Below, one piece after another: positions 9,638 through 21,397 of a stretch of 64,000 bases of DNA (position 1 is the first letter of the stretch; every line of letters starts with the position of its first letter). The translations under genes and the position numbers were made by a program. The DNA is from Citrobacter freundii (GTDB lineage Bacteria > Pseudomonadota > Gammaproteobacteria > Enterobacterales > Enterobacteriaceae): NCBI RefSeq assembly GCF_029717145.1, contig NZ_CP099222.1, positions 2,418,001 through 2,482,000 on the forward strand. Direction: 5' to 3'. The notes beneath the pieces are model-generated. The model did no database searches. It was not told where the DNA came from and saw only the letters and a program-made list of their open reading frames with translations.

Positions 9638-10864
9638 ATGGCAGCACCTTTGGGTCGTTTAGCACTTATCCCGCTGTTTCTGATCACCGCCTGTCACCAA
9701 CCCGTTCCCACCTCGCAGACCGGTCCCGTGCCTTATGCAGTCAGCAAGCAGGTGGTGGTGGATAATACCACCCTGGAGATCTCCCGCAGCGCGCTGGAAT
9801 ATAATGTCCACAAAGTTCAGCAGTTGCTGGGAGATAAAACTCGCTTGTGCGCCATTCTCAAAGGCGACGCGTACGGGCACGACCTGTCTCTCGTCACGCC
9901 GGTGATGATGCAAAACGGCGTGCAGTGTATTGGCGTCGCCAGTAATGAAGAAATCAGCATCGTGCGTCAGGCCGGTTTTGCATCACAACTGATGCGCGTG
10001 CGTAATGCCACGGAAAAAGAGATGCGTCAGGCGGCAGATTTTGATACTGAGGAGCTGATTGGCAATCTGGACATGGCGAAACGTCTGAGCGCCATTGCTC
10101 AGGAGAAAGGCAAAACCATCCGTATTCATCTGGCGTTGAACTCTGGCGGGATGTCGCGCAACGGTCTGGAAGTCAGCACGGCGGCCGGACTGGAAGAAGC
10201 CCGCGCTATTTCGGCCTTACCCGGACTGAAAATTGTCGGCATCATGTCGCATTTCCCGGAAGAAGATGCCGCGGTGGTCAAGCGCGATTTGGCCCGCTTC
10301 AATATCCAATCAGCCCAGGTTCTCAAGATTACCGGACTGAAGCGCGAAGACGTGACGTTGCATGTGGCCAATACCTTCGCCACGCTGACCGTGCGTGAAT
10401 CATGGCTGGATCTGGTGCGCGTTGGCGGAATTTTTTATGGTGATACCATCGCCAGCACAGAATACAAACGCGTGATGACGTTTAAATCATCGATTGCGTC
10501 GGTAAACCATTACCCGAAAGGTAATACCGTCGGCTATGACCGTACATATACACTCAAACGCGATTCCGTTCTCGCTAACATTCCGGCAGGTTATGCTGAC
10601 GGCTATCGTCGCGTGTTCAGCAACGCAGGACATGTGCTGATCCGCGGCCAGCGGGTACCGGTGCTGGGTAAAACGTCAATGAATACGCTGATTGTCGATG
10701 TGACCGATTTGCCGCTGGTGACCTCTGGTGATGAGGTGGTGCTGTTCGGTAAACAGGGCAAGGCACAGGTTAGCGCAGAGGAAGTGGAAGAAATCAGCGG
10801 TGCGCTGTTCACCGAAATGTCGATTCTATGGGGCGCGACGAACAAACGGGTTATGGTCGATTAA
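9638..10864 (+). CDS. Broad-specificity amino-acid racemase (Bsr/Alr-like), exported
   Basis: 408-residue fold-type III PLP racemase. The PLP lysine lies in [11 protein letters not shown] (Lys75). The second catalytic tyrosine is predicted in the VGYDRTYT motif near residue 300. The N-terminus is hydrophobic and ends in a lipobox-like ITAC (Cys19), so the enzyme should be exported and perhaps lipid-anchored, like periplasmic BsrV-type racemases and unlike cytosolic Alr/DadX. A GGAG site lies just upstream of the ATG. It is a single-gene unit with its own terminator. E. coli K-12 has no gene here. The substrate range is inferred from the family. Confidence 0.85.
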   Translation: MAAPLGRLALIPLFLITACHQPVPTSQTGPVPYAVSKQVVVDNTTLEISRSALEYNVHKVQQLLGDKTRLCAILKGDAYGHDLSLVTPVMMQNGVQCIGVASNEEISIVRQAGFASQLMRVRNATEKEMRQAADFDTEELIGNLDMAKRLSAIAQEKGKTIRIHLALNSGGMSRNGLEVSTAAGLEEARAISALPGLKIVGIMSHFPEEDAAVVKRDLARFNIQSAQVLKITGLKREDVTLHVANTFATLTVRESWLDLVRVGGIFYGDTIASTEYKRVMTFKSSIASVNHYPKGNTVGYDRTYTLKRDSVLANIPAGYADGYRRVFSNAGHVLIRGQRVPVLGKTSMNTLIVDVTDLPLVTSGDEVVLFGKQGKAQVSAEEVEEISGALFTEMSILWGATNKRVMVD

Positions 10865-10876
10865 GTCTTTGACAGG

Positions 10877-10912
10877 AAGGGCTTCCCATTTTTTGCGGAA
10901 AGCCCTTTTACA
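10877..10912. terminator. Terminator between the racemase gene and ydcH
   Basis: aagggcttcc pairs with ggaaagccctt (one bulged base) and is followed by a short T-run on the + strand. It lies 12 bp after the racemase stop. Confidence 0.75.
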
Positions 10913-10930
10913 CAGTGAGAGCCGTACTAT

Positions 10931-11155
10931 TTAGCTCTCACTGACACTCTCTTTTTGCAGGATTTTGAGCAGATCTTCCTTCAGGTGAAGTTTCTGTTTC
11001 TTCAGGCGAACAATATCCAAACTGTATCCCCGACCATCCGAACCTTCCAGTCTGGAAATCTCATGATCAAGGCTGTTGTGTTTTTCGAATAAAGACAGAA
11101 AGCGAGGATTCTCGGATTTCAGTCGGGAAATGAGGTCTCTGTATTCTGGAAACAT
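10931..11155 (-). CDS. ydcH: YdcH, small DUF465 coiled-coil protein
   Basis: 74 residues, mostly charged helix with heptad-like spacing (HNSLDHEISRLEG... IVRLKKQKLHLKEDLLKIL). It matches the YdcH/DUF465 family at the usual length. Function is unknown. It lies downstream of opgD in the same direction with a gap of about 170 bp, so it may have its own promoter. Confidence 0.88.
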   Translation of the reverse strand: MFPEYRDLISRLKSENPRFLSLFEKHNSLDHEISRLEGSDGRGYSLDIVRLKKQKLHLKEDLLKILQKESVSES

Positions 11156-11322
11156 ACTTTCTCCCTGTTAGTGGACAAAAAGCGTGTATAAGAAATACAC
11201 ACCTTCAGCTTACCCATTTGACATAGGGAAAAATGCGAACAGGATCGAGTAAATAGCGTACAGAATGTTTCAGCAGAGATGATGTCTGTGACTCCCCTTC
11301 AGGAGAGCCACAGACCGTGCGA

Positions 11323-12978
11323 TTAACGCATTTCGCGGTCGTCGACGTACTGACGTTTATCCGGTGCTGGCGGAAAATACTGATACAGCCAGGTCTCGCT
11401 GATCGCATCGCCCTGACAACGCAGGAACATGCGCATATCTACCGGATCGGTTGAGTCAGAGGTCGGATACCAGTCAAACTGAATACGATAGCCATCGATC
11501 GGCTCAACGTAGAGGATTTCAATCTGCTTCGCTTCGCCGCTGGAGAGCGTAATCACCGGCTCAATACCTTTCGGCGCAGCGGCTTTCAGATCGCCACCGA
11601 CGAAGTCAACGGCAAAGCGGCGCGCCCATTTTTCCGGGTAATGCTCGCCCGGCGCCCATCCTTCCGGGAATCCCCCCATGCCAGTGCGGGTTGCCAACAC
11701 ACGCGCTAACGGTGAGCGTACCGGCGGCTGTGCGCTCCAGTACAGGCGATATTTGAACTCCAGATCGTCACCGGCTTTGATCGCCTTCTCCGGCTGCCAG
11801 AAGCAGACAACGTTATCCAGCGTTTCACCGGTGGTTGGGATCTCCATCAAGCCAATGGTCCCCTTGCCCCACTGGTTACGCGGCTCGACCCACAGGCTTG
11901 GGCGCTTATTGTACCAGCCCATGATGTCCTGATAGTGGGAGAAGTCACGATCCAACTGCAACAGGCCAAAGCCGCGCGGGTTGTTATCGGTGTAGGCATT
12001 GAACTGCAGTTTTTGTGGATTGTTCAGCGGACGGCAGATCCACTCCCCGTTGCCGCGCCACATTGCTAGGCGGTCGGAGTCATGGATTTGCGGGTGAATG
12101 GTATCGCACATCCGACGTTCGTTATTACCGCAGCTGAACATGCTGGTCATCGGCGCAATGCCGAGCTGTTTGATGTCTTTACGGGCGTAGACATGGTTCT
12201 GCACATCCATGATCACCTGCGTTTTCTCACAGTGGATCACAAATTTAAACGCACCGGTTACGCTTGGGCTGTCGAGCAGCGCATACACCGTAAAGCTGGT
12301 CGCGCCCGGTTTGACCGTTTCGAACCAGAACGCGGTAAAGTCAGGAAACTCTTCTTTGCTGTCGGTATAGGTATCCACCGCCAGGCCACGCGCTGACAAA
12401 CCGTACTGATAGGTGTCATCGACGGCGCGAAAATAGCTGGCACCGAGGAAAGAAACCACATCGCGACGGGCCAGTTCCGGCGCTTTAAACACGCGGAAAC
12501 CAGCGAATCCGAGATCGGTTTGCCCTTCGAGCTGTTTGGTATCTACGCCCGCATCGTTGTATTTGAACAGTTCAGGGCGGAAGTGGATCTCACGCGCCAG
12601 ATGCGTACTGTCATCAACCGAGAACATGCGCACGCGGCGACGAAACCCCATGCCGACATGGAAAAACTGCGCGTCCAGCTGACGATTTTCAACGTTATTC
12701 CACAGCGACTGCTCGGCGTCGTACTGAATACTGTTGTAAGCCTGAGGCGTGAGTTTCGCCAGCGTATCCGGCAACGCGCGCGGCGCACCGCCCCACGGTT
12801 TTTGTGCCAAATCATGGGCCATTGATTGCAGTACGGAAAAATCAAAACGTACGGTTTTTCCGTCTGCAATGTCAGACTCTGCCGCATAGGCAGCACGGGA
12901 AAAGAGTGATGCAATACCGCTGGTTCCGCACACGGCGGCCATTGCCATTGAACCTTTAATAAATCGTCTACGATTCAT
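11323..12978 (-). CDS. opgD: OpgD (MdoD), periplasmic glucan biosynthesis protein
   Basis: 551 residues. The N-terminus [18 protein letters not shown] is a twin-arginine (Tat) signal, and the rest matches the OpgG/OpgD family that acts on osmoregulated periplasmic glucans and controls their backbone structure. The length equals that of E. coli OpgD. About 190 bp separate it from ydcJ upstream, enough for its own promoter. No frameshift or missing part was seen. Confidence 0.95.
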   Translation of the reverse strand: MNRRRFIKGSMAMAAVCGTSGIASLFSRAAYAAESDIADGKTVRFDFSVLQSMAHDLAQKPWGGAPRALPDTLAKLTPQAYNSIQYDAEQSLWNNVENRQLDAQFFHVGMGFRRRVRMFSVDDSTHLAREIHFRPELFKYNDAGVDTKQLEGQTDLGFAGFRVFKAPELARRDVVSFLGASYFRAVDDTYQYGLSARGLAVDTYTDSKEEFPDFTAFWFETVKPGATSFTVYALLDSPSVTGAFKFVIHCEKTQVIMDVQNHVYARKDIKQLGIAPMTSMFSCGNNERRMCDTIHPQIHDSDRLAMWRGNGEWICRPLNNPQKLQFNAYTDNNPRGFGLLQLDRDFSHYQDIMGWYNKRPSLWVEPRNQWGKGTIGLMEIPTTGETLDNVVCFWQPEKAIKAGDDLEFKYRLYWSAQPPVRSPLARVLATRTGMGGFPEGWAPGEHYPEKWARRFAVDFVGGDLKAAAPKGIEPVITLSSGEAKQIEILYVEPIDGYRIQFDWYPTSDSTDPVDMRMFLRCQGDAISETWLYQYFPPAPDKRQYVDDREMR

Positions 12979-13171
12979 GCCTGAAAGTAAGTCCTTCTGG
13001 TCGTGTGAATGGTCCCGCGCCGGTCAAAATCTGCGGCAAGAGAGTGCACATTTCTGACCGCTCACTCTAGACAAAATTCATTAATAATCCAATTGTTGGT
13101 CGCCGATTATCTGTACAAAATCGAAAATATATTATGTCGATGGGAACAGACCGAATCCCGTGTAAATTCCA

Positions 13172-14515
13172 TTAAAGTAAACCACAGCGCCGTTTACTGC
13201 GCTCTTCAGCCTCCCGATACAGCACAAACTCATCATAAACCGCACAGCCCAGTGCCTGTTCAAACGCATCCCGACTGGCGTTACCATGACTGCGCGCCTG
13301 GGTTTCATTGCCCAGATTAGACTGGAAAATGCCCGCAGCGCTCACCGGTAAGAAATCTTCGTAGGTGATCGGTTGAGCCACCAGCCAGCCTCGTTCGATC
13401 AGCGGCTGCGGGTCATCCTCCGGTCGGATCGCCTGACGATGCGCCTCGCCCGACGGCGTTAGTCGATAGCGGAACCAGGCCAGCCCCTGCTGGCGTAGCA
13501 AAAACTCACTGTCAGGGAAGGCTTTAAACACCTCTTGAAGATGCAGCTGGTGCGTCAGGTTGTCTTTACCCGTTCCCGCGTGACTCAGAAGTTCATCATA
13601 TAACTGCCTGCCTTTTGGGGTCAGCGCCACGCCGCGCTGTTCAATCTCGCCAAAACGTGCAGTGTGCGTACCACGCATTTCACCGGCAAACAGCACCGCC
13701 TCCTCCAGCGCTTTAAAGCTGGTCTGGCGCAGCAGAATAGGCACCTCGCGACGCGGCGGCCCTTCAATAAGGATTTTCGGTTCAATGCCACATTCCGGCA
13801 TCATCGACTGCACACGGTCGATATCCAGCGTGCGTGGCGTCAGGTGGTTGATGTGGCAACCGGGGAAACACACCACATCAGCAATCAGTCGATGTTCGTT
13901 GTGTAGCGCGTGATAGGTCTCTTCATCTACCGTAGCGTGCTGATGCCAGCGGAAGGTTTCCAATGCTTCATGCACAAATTCCTGAGTCTGGGCAGATGTA
14001 AAACTACCCTGCGCATCAAACTCATCCAGTAATTCGTGGCAACGGCGCGTAAAAATATCGCGTTTTGCGAGAATATCCGCAGCCCGCTGGCGTAATGTTA
14101 CGTTATCGATCAACTCGAGGCGCAATAGCGAGGTAAACACCCGAAACGGATTACGCGAAAGCGAAGAATCATCGATGGGGCGAAACGCCGTGGAATGGAC
14201 GGGAACGCCCGCCTGGGAGAGATCGTAATAGCTGACCGGGTACATGCCCATAATGGCAAACATCCGCCGCAGCGTGGATAATTCCTGCGCGGTCCCTACC
14301 CGGATCGCACCGTGGCGCTCAACGTTAAGACGCGCTAACTCATCCGCATTGGCCAGTTTTTCATGCAGCGTCGGGTTATTTTCCAGTACCGCCAGATTCA
14401 CATCAGCGACAAGTTCCAGCAACGTGCCGTACTGCGGGACTTCCTGCTGGTACATTGCTGACATTGCCTGCGAAAATTGTTCCCGAATCTCATCTGCCGT
14501 GATGGTGTTCGCCAT
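13172..14515 (-). CDS. ydcJ: YdcJ, DUF1338 family, HglS-like 2-oxoadipate dioxygenase/decarboxylase candidate
   Basis: 447 residues matching YdcJ. The DUF1338 family includes HglS, an iron enzyme that turns 2-oxoadipate into D-2-hydroxyglutarate in lysine breakdown. Candidate metal ligands are visible in the right order: His in NVERHGAIRVG, His in HINHLTPRTLD, and Glu in FGEIEQRGVALTPKG. A potential substrate-binding arginine lies in EGPPRREVPI. The actual substrate in enteric bacteria is not established. It stands alone between opgD and the pyrophosphatase gene. Confidence 0.88.
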   Translation of the reverse strand: MANTITADEIREQFSQAMSAMYQQEVPQYGTLLELVADVNLAVLENNPTLHEKLANADELARLNVERHGAIRVGTAQELSTLRRMFAIMGMYPVSYYDLSQAGVPVHSTAFRPIDDSSLSRNPFRVFTSLLRLELIDNVTLRQRAADILAKRDIFTRRCHELLDEFDAQGSFTSAQTQEFVHEALETFRWHQHATVDEETYHALHNEHRLIADVVCFPGCHINHLTPRTLDIDRVQSMMPECGIEPKILIEGPPRREVPILLRQTSFKALEEAVLFAGEMRGTHTARFGEIEQRGVALTPKGRQLYDELLSHAGTGKDNLTHQLHLQEVFKAFPDSEFLLRQQGLAWFRYRLTPSGEAHRQAIRPEDDPQPLIERGWLVAQPITYEDFLPVSAAGIFQSNLGNETQARSHGNASRDAFEQALGCAVYDEFVLYREAEERSKRRCGLL

Positions 14516-14637
14516 AATGTCATGCCTCCAGTGAATATTACCTGGAGTGTAGAGAACGCTACCGAGTCCGGTGGGAAGAATTTACAATCTGTGATCCCGC
14601 ATGAATTCCCCCCACCCGCGTAGACGATGAACGGTGC

Positions 14638-15540
14638 TTACTGGCGTGGTTTCAAATGGTTTTCCAGCCACGGCAGCATCTGTTTTTTACGACTCAGCAT
14701 CCCTTCAACCTTGCAGGGCTGCGCGATATCTGTCAGTTCTTTTCCGGCAAACCACAGGCTGGTGTCGCCTTTGTTGATATCCGTCAGCATCAGCACGACC
14801 AGCGCAGCGTGGCGTTCCTCAGCATAGCGCACCATTTCCGCACGCAAATCGTCCAACACCGGCGCCACCTGATCCAGTGCGTAAAGTTCGAGCTGCGCCA
14901 CGCAGACCTGGTGCTCATGAATCGTGAACGTTTTGCAATCTTTATTGAGAAGTTGCCGGGCGCTCATCCCCTCCACGCTGGTTTTAGCTGATAGCAGGTC
15001 GCGGCAGAATGCCTCCCGATCAACTCCCGTTTTTTCGACCAACGCGTCCACCGCCTGGCAGTCGTCTGCCGTAGTGGTAGGTGAGCGTAGCGTGACAGTG
15101 TCACTCAAAATGGCCCCCAGCAGCAACACGGCCTCGGAGGAAGAGATCTGGCGACGCTCCTCTTCCGACATCAGTTGCCATAACAGCGTCGCGCTACTGC
15201 CGACCGGTTTCACCCACACTTCCGGCGGTAAACGCGTCATCAAACCGCCGAGGCGGTGGTGATCGATAATACCAACGACATTGCTCTCAGCCAGAGAGTC
15301 TGGACCCTGAGCGGGTTCAGTAAAATCCACCAGCCAGACATCGCTGTCGGTCAACGGAAACGTCAGCAGTTCGGGCATCGAGAGTCCCGCGAGCTCAAAG
15401 ATAAATTGCGTTTCACGGTTAGGTTCACCCGCGCGCCATGCCGTCGCCTGCTGGCCGCGTAAGGTTAACCAGCGCGCAGTCATCGCGGCGGTGCAGATGG
15501 CATCGCTATCGGGATTAAGGTGCCCTATGACATGTATCAT
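14638..15540 (-). CDS. ppaC: Family II (Mn-dependent) inorganic pyrophosphatase
   Basis: 300 residues of the DHH phosphoesterase superfamily, with the family II pyrophosphatase signatures: GHLNPDSDAI at residues 6-15 (His7, Asp11, Asp13 as metal ligands), VDFTEP near residue 70, GIIDHHRLGG near 90, and a C-terminal SRKKQ segment that binds the phosphates. It hydrolyses pyrophosphate in the cytosol. Most gammaproteobacteria rely on family I Ppa, so this is an accessory enzyme here. It is divergent from ydcI with 220 bp between, and the start MIHVIGHL is the usual one for the family. Confidence 0.88.
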   Translation of the reverse strand: MIHVIGHLNPDSDAICTAAMTARWLTLRGQQATAWRAGEPNRETQFIFELAGLSMPELLTFPLTDSDVWLVDFTEPAQGPDSLAESNVVGIIDHHRLGGLMTRLPPEVWVKPVGSSATLLWQLMSEEERRQISSSEAVLLLGAILSDTVTLRSPTTTADDCQAVDALVEKTGVDREAFCRDLLSAKTSVEGMSARQLLNKDCKTFTIHEHQVCVAQLELYALDQVAPVLDDLRAEMVRYAEERHAALVVLMLTDINKGDTSLWFAGKELTDIAQPCKVEGMLSRKKQMLPWLENHLKPRQ

Positions 15541-15760
15541 TAATCAGTGCCTTGTAATGTGAAGAGAACAATAGCCAAAGTATAACGATCGGGTACATTC
15601 CCTTCCATGATCCCGCTGCGCAGTCAGGCAGTACAAAACATAAGCAAAATAAATCAGTTGTAAGTAAAATGCGATAAATGTTAATAATATTTTGCTATCA
15701 GGTTATCAAAAACCAACAACTTTACTTGCTACCGATACGGCTCTGTTTTTAACATCGCTT

Positions 15761-16684
15761 ATGGAAAAAAATGTTCTGTTCAATCAGCGTATTCGCTTGC
15801 GCCATCTTCACACTTTTGTCGCCGTTGCCCAACAGGGGACGCTGGGGCGCGCGGCTGAAACCCTAAACCTGAGTCAACCGGCTCTCTCCAAAACACTCAA
15901 CGAACTGGAGCAACTGACCGGGACACGCCTCTTCGAGCGCGGTCGCCTTGGTGCGCAGTTAACGCTACCCGGCGAACAGTTTCTTACCCATGCGGTAAGA
16001 GTGCTGGACGCGCTCAATACGGCCGGTCAGGCATTAAATCGTCGGGAAGAAGCACATAATGATGTCGTGCGCATCGGGGCACTACCGACGGCTGCACTGG
16101 GTATTCTTCCCGCCGTCATTGGTCCGTTCCACAAGCAGCAAATGGAGACCACGCTGCAAGTTGCCACCATGAGTAACCCGATGATCCTCGCTGGGTTAAA
16201 ATCCGGGGAAATCGATCTCGGCATTGGCCGGATGGCCGATGCGGAACTCATGGTCGGGCTAAACTACGAATTATTATTTCTCGAGTCGCTCAAGCTGGTA
16301 GTACGCCCTAACCACCCGCTGTTGCAGGAAACCATCACGCTAAGCCGGGTGATGGAGTGGCCGGTCGTGGTATCGCCAAAAGGTACCGCGCCGAGGCAGC
16401 ATGCGGAAGCCCTGCTGCTAAGCCAGGGGTGTGAACTGCCGCGAGGTTGTATTGAAACGCTGTCGGCATCGCTGTCGCGCCAGTTGACAGTGGATTACGA
16501 CTACGTATGGTTTGTGCCGTCAGGCGCGGTGCGGGAAGATTTACGCCAGGCCACACTGGTGTCATTACCGATACCGTCGCAAGGATCCGGCGAACCCATT
16601 GGCATTTTGACCCGTAGCGACGTTCAGCTCTCTACCGCCGCACAGATCCTCATCGCCGCGATCCGCAAAACTGTCCCGTTTTGA
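15761..16684 (+). CDS. ydcI: YdcI, LysR-family regulator
   Basis: 307-residue LysR-type regulator. The winged HTH lies at about residues 12-70 (RHLHTFVAVAQQGTLGRAAE, then LNLSQPALSKTLNELEQLTG), followed by a LysR substrate-binding domain. The ATG at 15761 gives MEKNVLFNQRIRLRHLH, matching E. coli YdcI; an upstream in-frame ATG at 15692 would add 23 residues without family support. E. coli YdcI is linked to acid/pH stress responses. The gene ends at a strong palindromic terminator. Confidence 0.92.
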   Translation: MEKNVLFNQRIRLRHLHTFVAVAQQGTLGRAAETLNLSQPALSKTLNELEQLTGTRLFERGRLGAQLTLPGEQFLTHAVRVLDALNTAGQALNRREEAHNDVVRIGALPTAALGILPAVIGPFHKQQMETTLQVATMSNPMILAGLKSGEIDLGIGRMADAELMVGLNYELLFLESLKLVVRPNHPLLQETITLSRVMEWPVVVSPKGTAPRQHAEALLLSQGCELPRGCIETLSASLSRQLTVDYDYVWFVPSGAVREDLRQATLVSLPIPSQGSGEPIGILTRSDVQLSTAAQILIAAIRKTVPF

Positions 16685-16704
16685 TCTTTCCCGCCGCCAA
16701 AAAT

Positions 16705-16731
16705 AAAGGGACCCGCGGGTCCCTTTATCGT
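16705..16731. terminator. Palindromic terminator between ydcI and trg
   Basis: The perfect 22-bp palindrome from aaagggaccc to gggtcccttt lies between the convergent ydcI and trg genes. It should act in both directions. Confidence 0.8.
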
Positions 16732-18419
16732 TAAAACGTTTCCCAATTCTCACCGTGGGATGGCGACGTTTGCGGCGACGAATAAACCGGTGTGGCAGCA
16801 AGGGGCGCGCGTTTTTTCACGCTGCCGCCCTGCAAGCGAAAGGTGCCAACCGCCTGGGTTAAACGTGCAGCCTGCTCCTCCAGCGAGGCCGCGGCAGCAG
16901 ACGCTTCTTCGACCAGCGAAGCGTTTTGCTGCGTGACTTTGTCCATCTCTGAAATCGCCTGGCTCACCTGCACGATGCCCCGACTTTGCTCATCGGAGGC
17001 GGCAGCAATCTCCAGCATAATATCGGTCACGCGTTTTACCGCATCGACGATATCCGTCATGGTATTGCCTGCAGCCACCACTTCCCCGGAGCCTTGATCA
17101 ATCAGCCGTACGGATTCGCTGATTAATCCTTCAATCTCTTTTGCTGCCTGGGCACTACGGCTTGCCAGTGTACGCACTTCGCTGGCCACCACCGCAAAGC
17201 CGCGCCCTTGCTCGCCTGCTCGCGCCGCTTCCACCGCCGCATTCAGCGCCAGGATGTTGGTCTGGAAAGCAATGCTGTTGATGACGGCGGTAATTTCAGA
17301 GATTTTCTTCGAGCTAGTCGAAATGTTGCCCATGGTATGCACCACGCCAGAAACCATCTGACCACCCCGGCTGGCTTTGCCGGAAGCATCTTCCGCCAGT
17401 TTGCTGGCATGATGTGCATTATCGGCGTTCTGTTTCACCGTAGCCGTCAGCTCTTCCATACTGGCCGCCGTCTGTTCAATCGCCGCAGCCTGCTCTTCCG
17501 TACGCGATGACAGGTCCGTATTCCCCATAGAGATTTCACTGGTCCCGCGATAGATTTCTTCTGCCCCCTGACGCACGGTTCCCACGGTTTTTACCAGCGA
17601 ATGCTGCATGGCCTGCAAATGACGGCTCAAACGACCAATCTCGCTGCGCCCGGTGGGCTCATCCTGCATGGTCAGATCGCCCGCTGAGATTTGCTCAATG
17701 CGTTGGGCGGCGCGCAGCAGCGGATGGATCACGGTACGACGCAGCACCATAAACGTCATCAGCGTCAATGCCAGTGCCAGACCGAATGCGCCCAGCATAA
17801 AGACCATGCCAATTTGTGTCCGATGATGGGCCTGCTCACTGAGCTGGTTCGCCCTTGCGGTGCGGATCTCAATGGCCTTCAGCAGCGCTTTGTTGTAGGC
17901 GGTATCCAGCGGTCTGGCCTGTTCATTTTCATGGTTAATGATCGCTTCAAACATGCCGTTTTTGGCGTACTTGAGCATCGGCTGCAAACCGTCGATATAG
18001 GCTTTGAAACTGGCGCTCAGTTCAGCGTCCAGCGCTTCATCTGCCGGCGTTTTCACCGCCCGAGACAGATAGGCATTAAAGCCCTCCTGCGACTGCTTAA
18101 TCCGTTTTTCCGCCTCCGCAATATTGGCCTTCATATCGTCCATTTCGGCAATACGACTCGCCGCACCAGCATGGATCATATTGATACGCGAGGTGCGCAA
18201 GTGGTTAGAGCTGTTCGATAACCCCATCCTGACCTGAATTTCATCAGTCACATCGCGCTGATCGCGGTCGGCCTGCATAAGAAAATAGCTCGCCAGCCCG
18301 GAACTTAAGGCGAACAGCAGAAGGATGCCACCGAGAATGGAGGAAAACAGCGGAACCAGTCGGATTTGATGCAGGAAGCCCAGTTTGTGCTGGGCCTGCA
18401 TCGATGTTGTGTTGTCCAT
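16731..18419 (-). CDS. trg: Trg-type methyl-accepting chemotaxis protein
   Basis: 562 residues: cytosolic N-terminus, first membrane helix (about 18-38), periplasmic four-helix ligand domain (about 40-205), second membrane helix, HAMP, and the methyl-accepting signalling domain with the invariant hairpin tip around [20 protein letters not shown]. In E. coli it senses ribose and galactose through their binding proteins. The start at 18419 ([20 protein letters not shown]) fits the family; an in-frame ATG at 18458 adds 13 residues. The protein ends in NWETF, the CheR/CheB tether normally seen on Tar/Tsr and absent from E. coli Trg as I recall it. Confidence 0.9.
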   Translation of the reverse strand: MDNTTSMQAQHKLGFLHQIRLVPLFSSILGGILLLFALSSGLASYFLMQADRDQRDVTDEIQVRMGLSNSSNHLRTSRINMIHAGAASRIAEMDDMKANIAEAEKRIKQSQEGFNAYLSRAVKTPADEALDAELSASFKAYIDGLQPMLKYAKNGMFEAIINHENEQARPLDTAYNKALLKAIEIRTARANQLSEQAHHRTQIGMVFMLGAFGLALALTLMTFMVLRRTVIHPLLRAAQRIEQISAGDLTMQDEPTGRSEIGRLSRHLQAMQHSLVKTVGTVRQGAEEIYRGTSEISMGNTDLSSRTEEQAAAIEQTAASMEELTATVKQNADNAHHASKLAEDASGKASRGGQMVSGVVHTMGNISTSSKKISEITAVINSIAFQTNILALNAAVEAARAGEQGRGFAVVASEVRTLASRSAQAAKEIEGLISESVRLIDQGSGEVVAAGNTMTDIVDAVKRVTDIMLEIAAASDEQSRGIVQVSQAISEMDKVTQQNASLVEEASAAAASLEEQAARLTQAVGTFRLQGGSVKKRAPLAATPVYSSPQTSPSHGENWETF

Positions 18420-18551
18420 GACCGTCGACTCTCTTGTAGGGTTTATGCGTGAAAACACGCCCGATAGATAGTCATCGGCAATCCGCCAGGATTGCTTACC
18501 GCGAAAAGCGCCGGTTTCGTCACACTTTCACAACATCATTCTAAAAAATTC

Positions 18552-18580
18552 AGGAAAGTGCCAGCGGAGAGTTCCGCTGG
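18552..18580 (-). terminator. Probable terminator after frmA
   Basis: ccagcgga and tccgctgg form a perfect 8-bp stem just past the frmA stop. A T-run follows about a dozen bases later on the - strand, so its strength is uncertain. Confidence 0.5.
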
Positions 18581-18588
18581 CGGATGGA

Positions 18589-20015
<1,427 letters not shown>

Positions 20016-20026
20016 ACGCCCTCCGG

Positions 20027-20048
20027 ATACTATAGGGGGGTATGGTAT
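20027..20048 (-). promoter_or_regulatory. FrmR operator with G6 tract
   Basis: atactataggggggtatggtat has AT-rich inverted halves flanking a run of six G, the form recognised by RcnR/FrmR-type repressors. It lies about 12 bp upstream of the frmR start, overlapping the expected promoter. Confidence 0.7.
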
Positions 20049-20183
20049 TTCATTTAATAGCCCCGTGTAAACGGTGAAATTTATGGGGTCATGAGGAGAG
20101 GCGCCATTGGCCGCCAGTATCGGTTTTTTAAATAAATGCGAGGCGTCTCCAGAAAATAAATAACATCTCCCTGTTTTATACAA

Positions 20184-21150
20184 TCAACTCACCCGCAGCA
20201 AATCCGCAAAACGCGTGGTATATCGTGGGGATAGCATTCCTCGTTTCATTTTCCACTGCTGTTCTATTCCCTGCCCGGCAAACCAGAGCGTTCCGCGCCC
20301 TTCTTTATTGAGCCGATCCACCACGGTCATCAACTCCGCGCTGTTGCGTCGAGGGCCATTGTCATCAAACAGATTCAACTGTGCCACGCCTGAACTGAAA
20401 AAATCCCCCAGCATCACGCCCGCTTTTTGATAGCGCAGTCCGTCTCGCCAGATAACGTCCAGGCAGCGTGTTGCCGCATTGATAATATCCCGACTATCCT
20501 GGGTGGGGATCAGCAATTTGGTCGACGCGCTATTAGCATAATAAGGTTCATTCGGGGCAAATGGACTGGTTTTAATAAACGCAGAGATAAACTGACAATA
20601 CTGGTGTTCCCCGCGCAATTTTTCTGCTGCACGCGCGGCATAGGCGCAAATCGCCTCCCGCATGGCGTTGTAATCCGTGAGCCTCTCACCAAACGATCTT
20701 GAGCAGATGATTTCCTGCTTCACCGCTGCAAACTCTTCAAAACCCAGGCAGGGTTCACCGCGTAGTTCACGTACGGTACGCTCCAGTACCACGCTGAAAT
20801 GCTTGCGGATAACATCAGTGTGGGTATCCGCCAGATCCAGCGCACTCTTGATACCCATCGCGTCGAGTTTCTTGCTGGTACGGCGACCAACGCCCCAAAC
20901 ATCATCGACCGGAAGCGCCGCCATCAGCTTACGCTGGCGTTCCCTGTTCGAGAGGTCCACTACGCCGCCCGTCTGCTGTTGCCACTTTTTGGCCGCATGG
21001 TTCGCCAGCTTCGCGAGGGTTTTGGTGGGCGCAATACCTACGCCGACGAGCAGATGTGTGCGCTTGTGCAGCGTGTGTCGAATTTCACGTCCAAACGCCG
21101 CCAAATTGCAGCAATTCATAACCCCAGAGAGATCGCAAAACGCCTCATCT
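20184..21150 (-). pseudogene. umuC: umuC, 3' part only (DNA polymerase V catalytic subunit, truncated)
   Basis: The frame carries about 322 residues that match UmuC from the YIDEAFCD motif (near residue 100 of the 422-residue protein) to the C-terminal PRYTTRFADLLRV. The retained part holds the SIDEA-type metal residues, thumb, little finger and the QLNLFDD clamp-binding motif. The first ~98 residues, including the first catalytic aspartate of the palm, are missing and replaced by unrelated AT-rich sequence. A fortuitous in-frame ATG at 21194 precedes the homology. The 5' half of the umuDC operon is found 12 kb away at 33.05-33.32 kb, so the gene cannot make an active polymerase. Confidence 0.92.
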
Positions 21151-21397
21151 ATGTAAAGGAAAGTTGTACCACCATGGACATTATTTTTTTTCATTAAAAT
21201 CAGATATTTATTATAAAATCAAAGTGTCCATACAAAATCATCTTTTTTGCCATTTTTAACTCCCCCATGTCCATACCACATTTTTACCCACACAATTCAC
21301 CTAAGCAATATGAGATAGCTGTTTCCTTTACTGTTAATAATCATATGAGCCTGATGAAAAATGGCCTACTTTATCATGGAATTTTAAATTACATTTT
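21151..21397. other. Left junction of the island, no gene
   Basis: AT-rich sequence between the broken end of umuC and the tviB-like fragment. No coding sequence, tRNA, integrase or direct repeat that would mark an attachment site was seen. Confidence 0.6.

Noticed and set aside
17691..18221. 176-codon + strand frame inside trg
   Set aside because: Complement of the receptor's HAMP and periplasmic coding; His-rich composition is typical of antisense frames.
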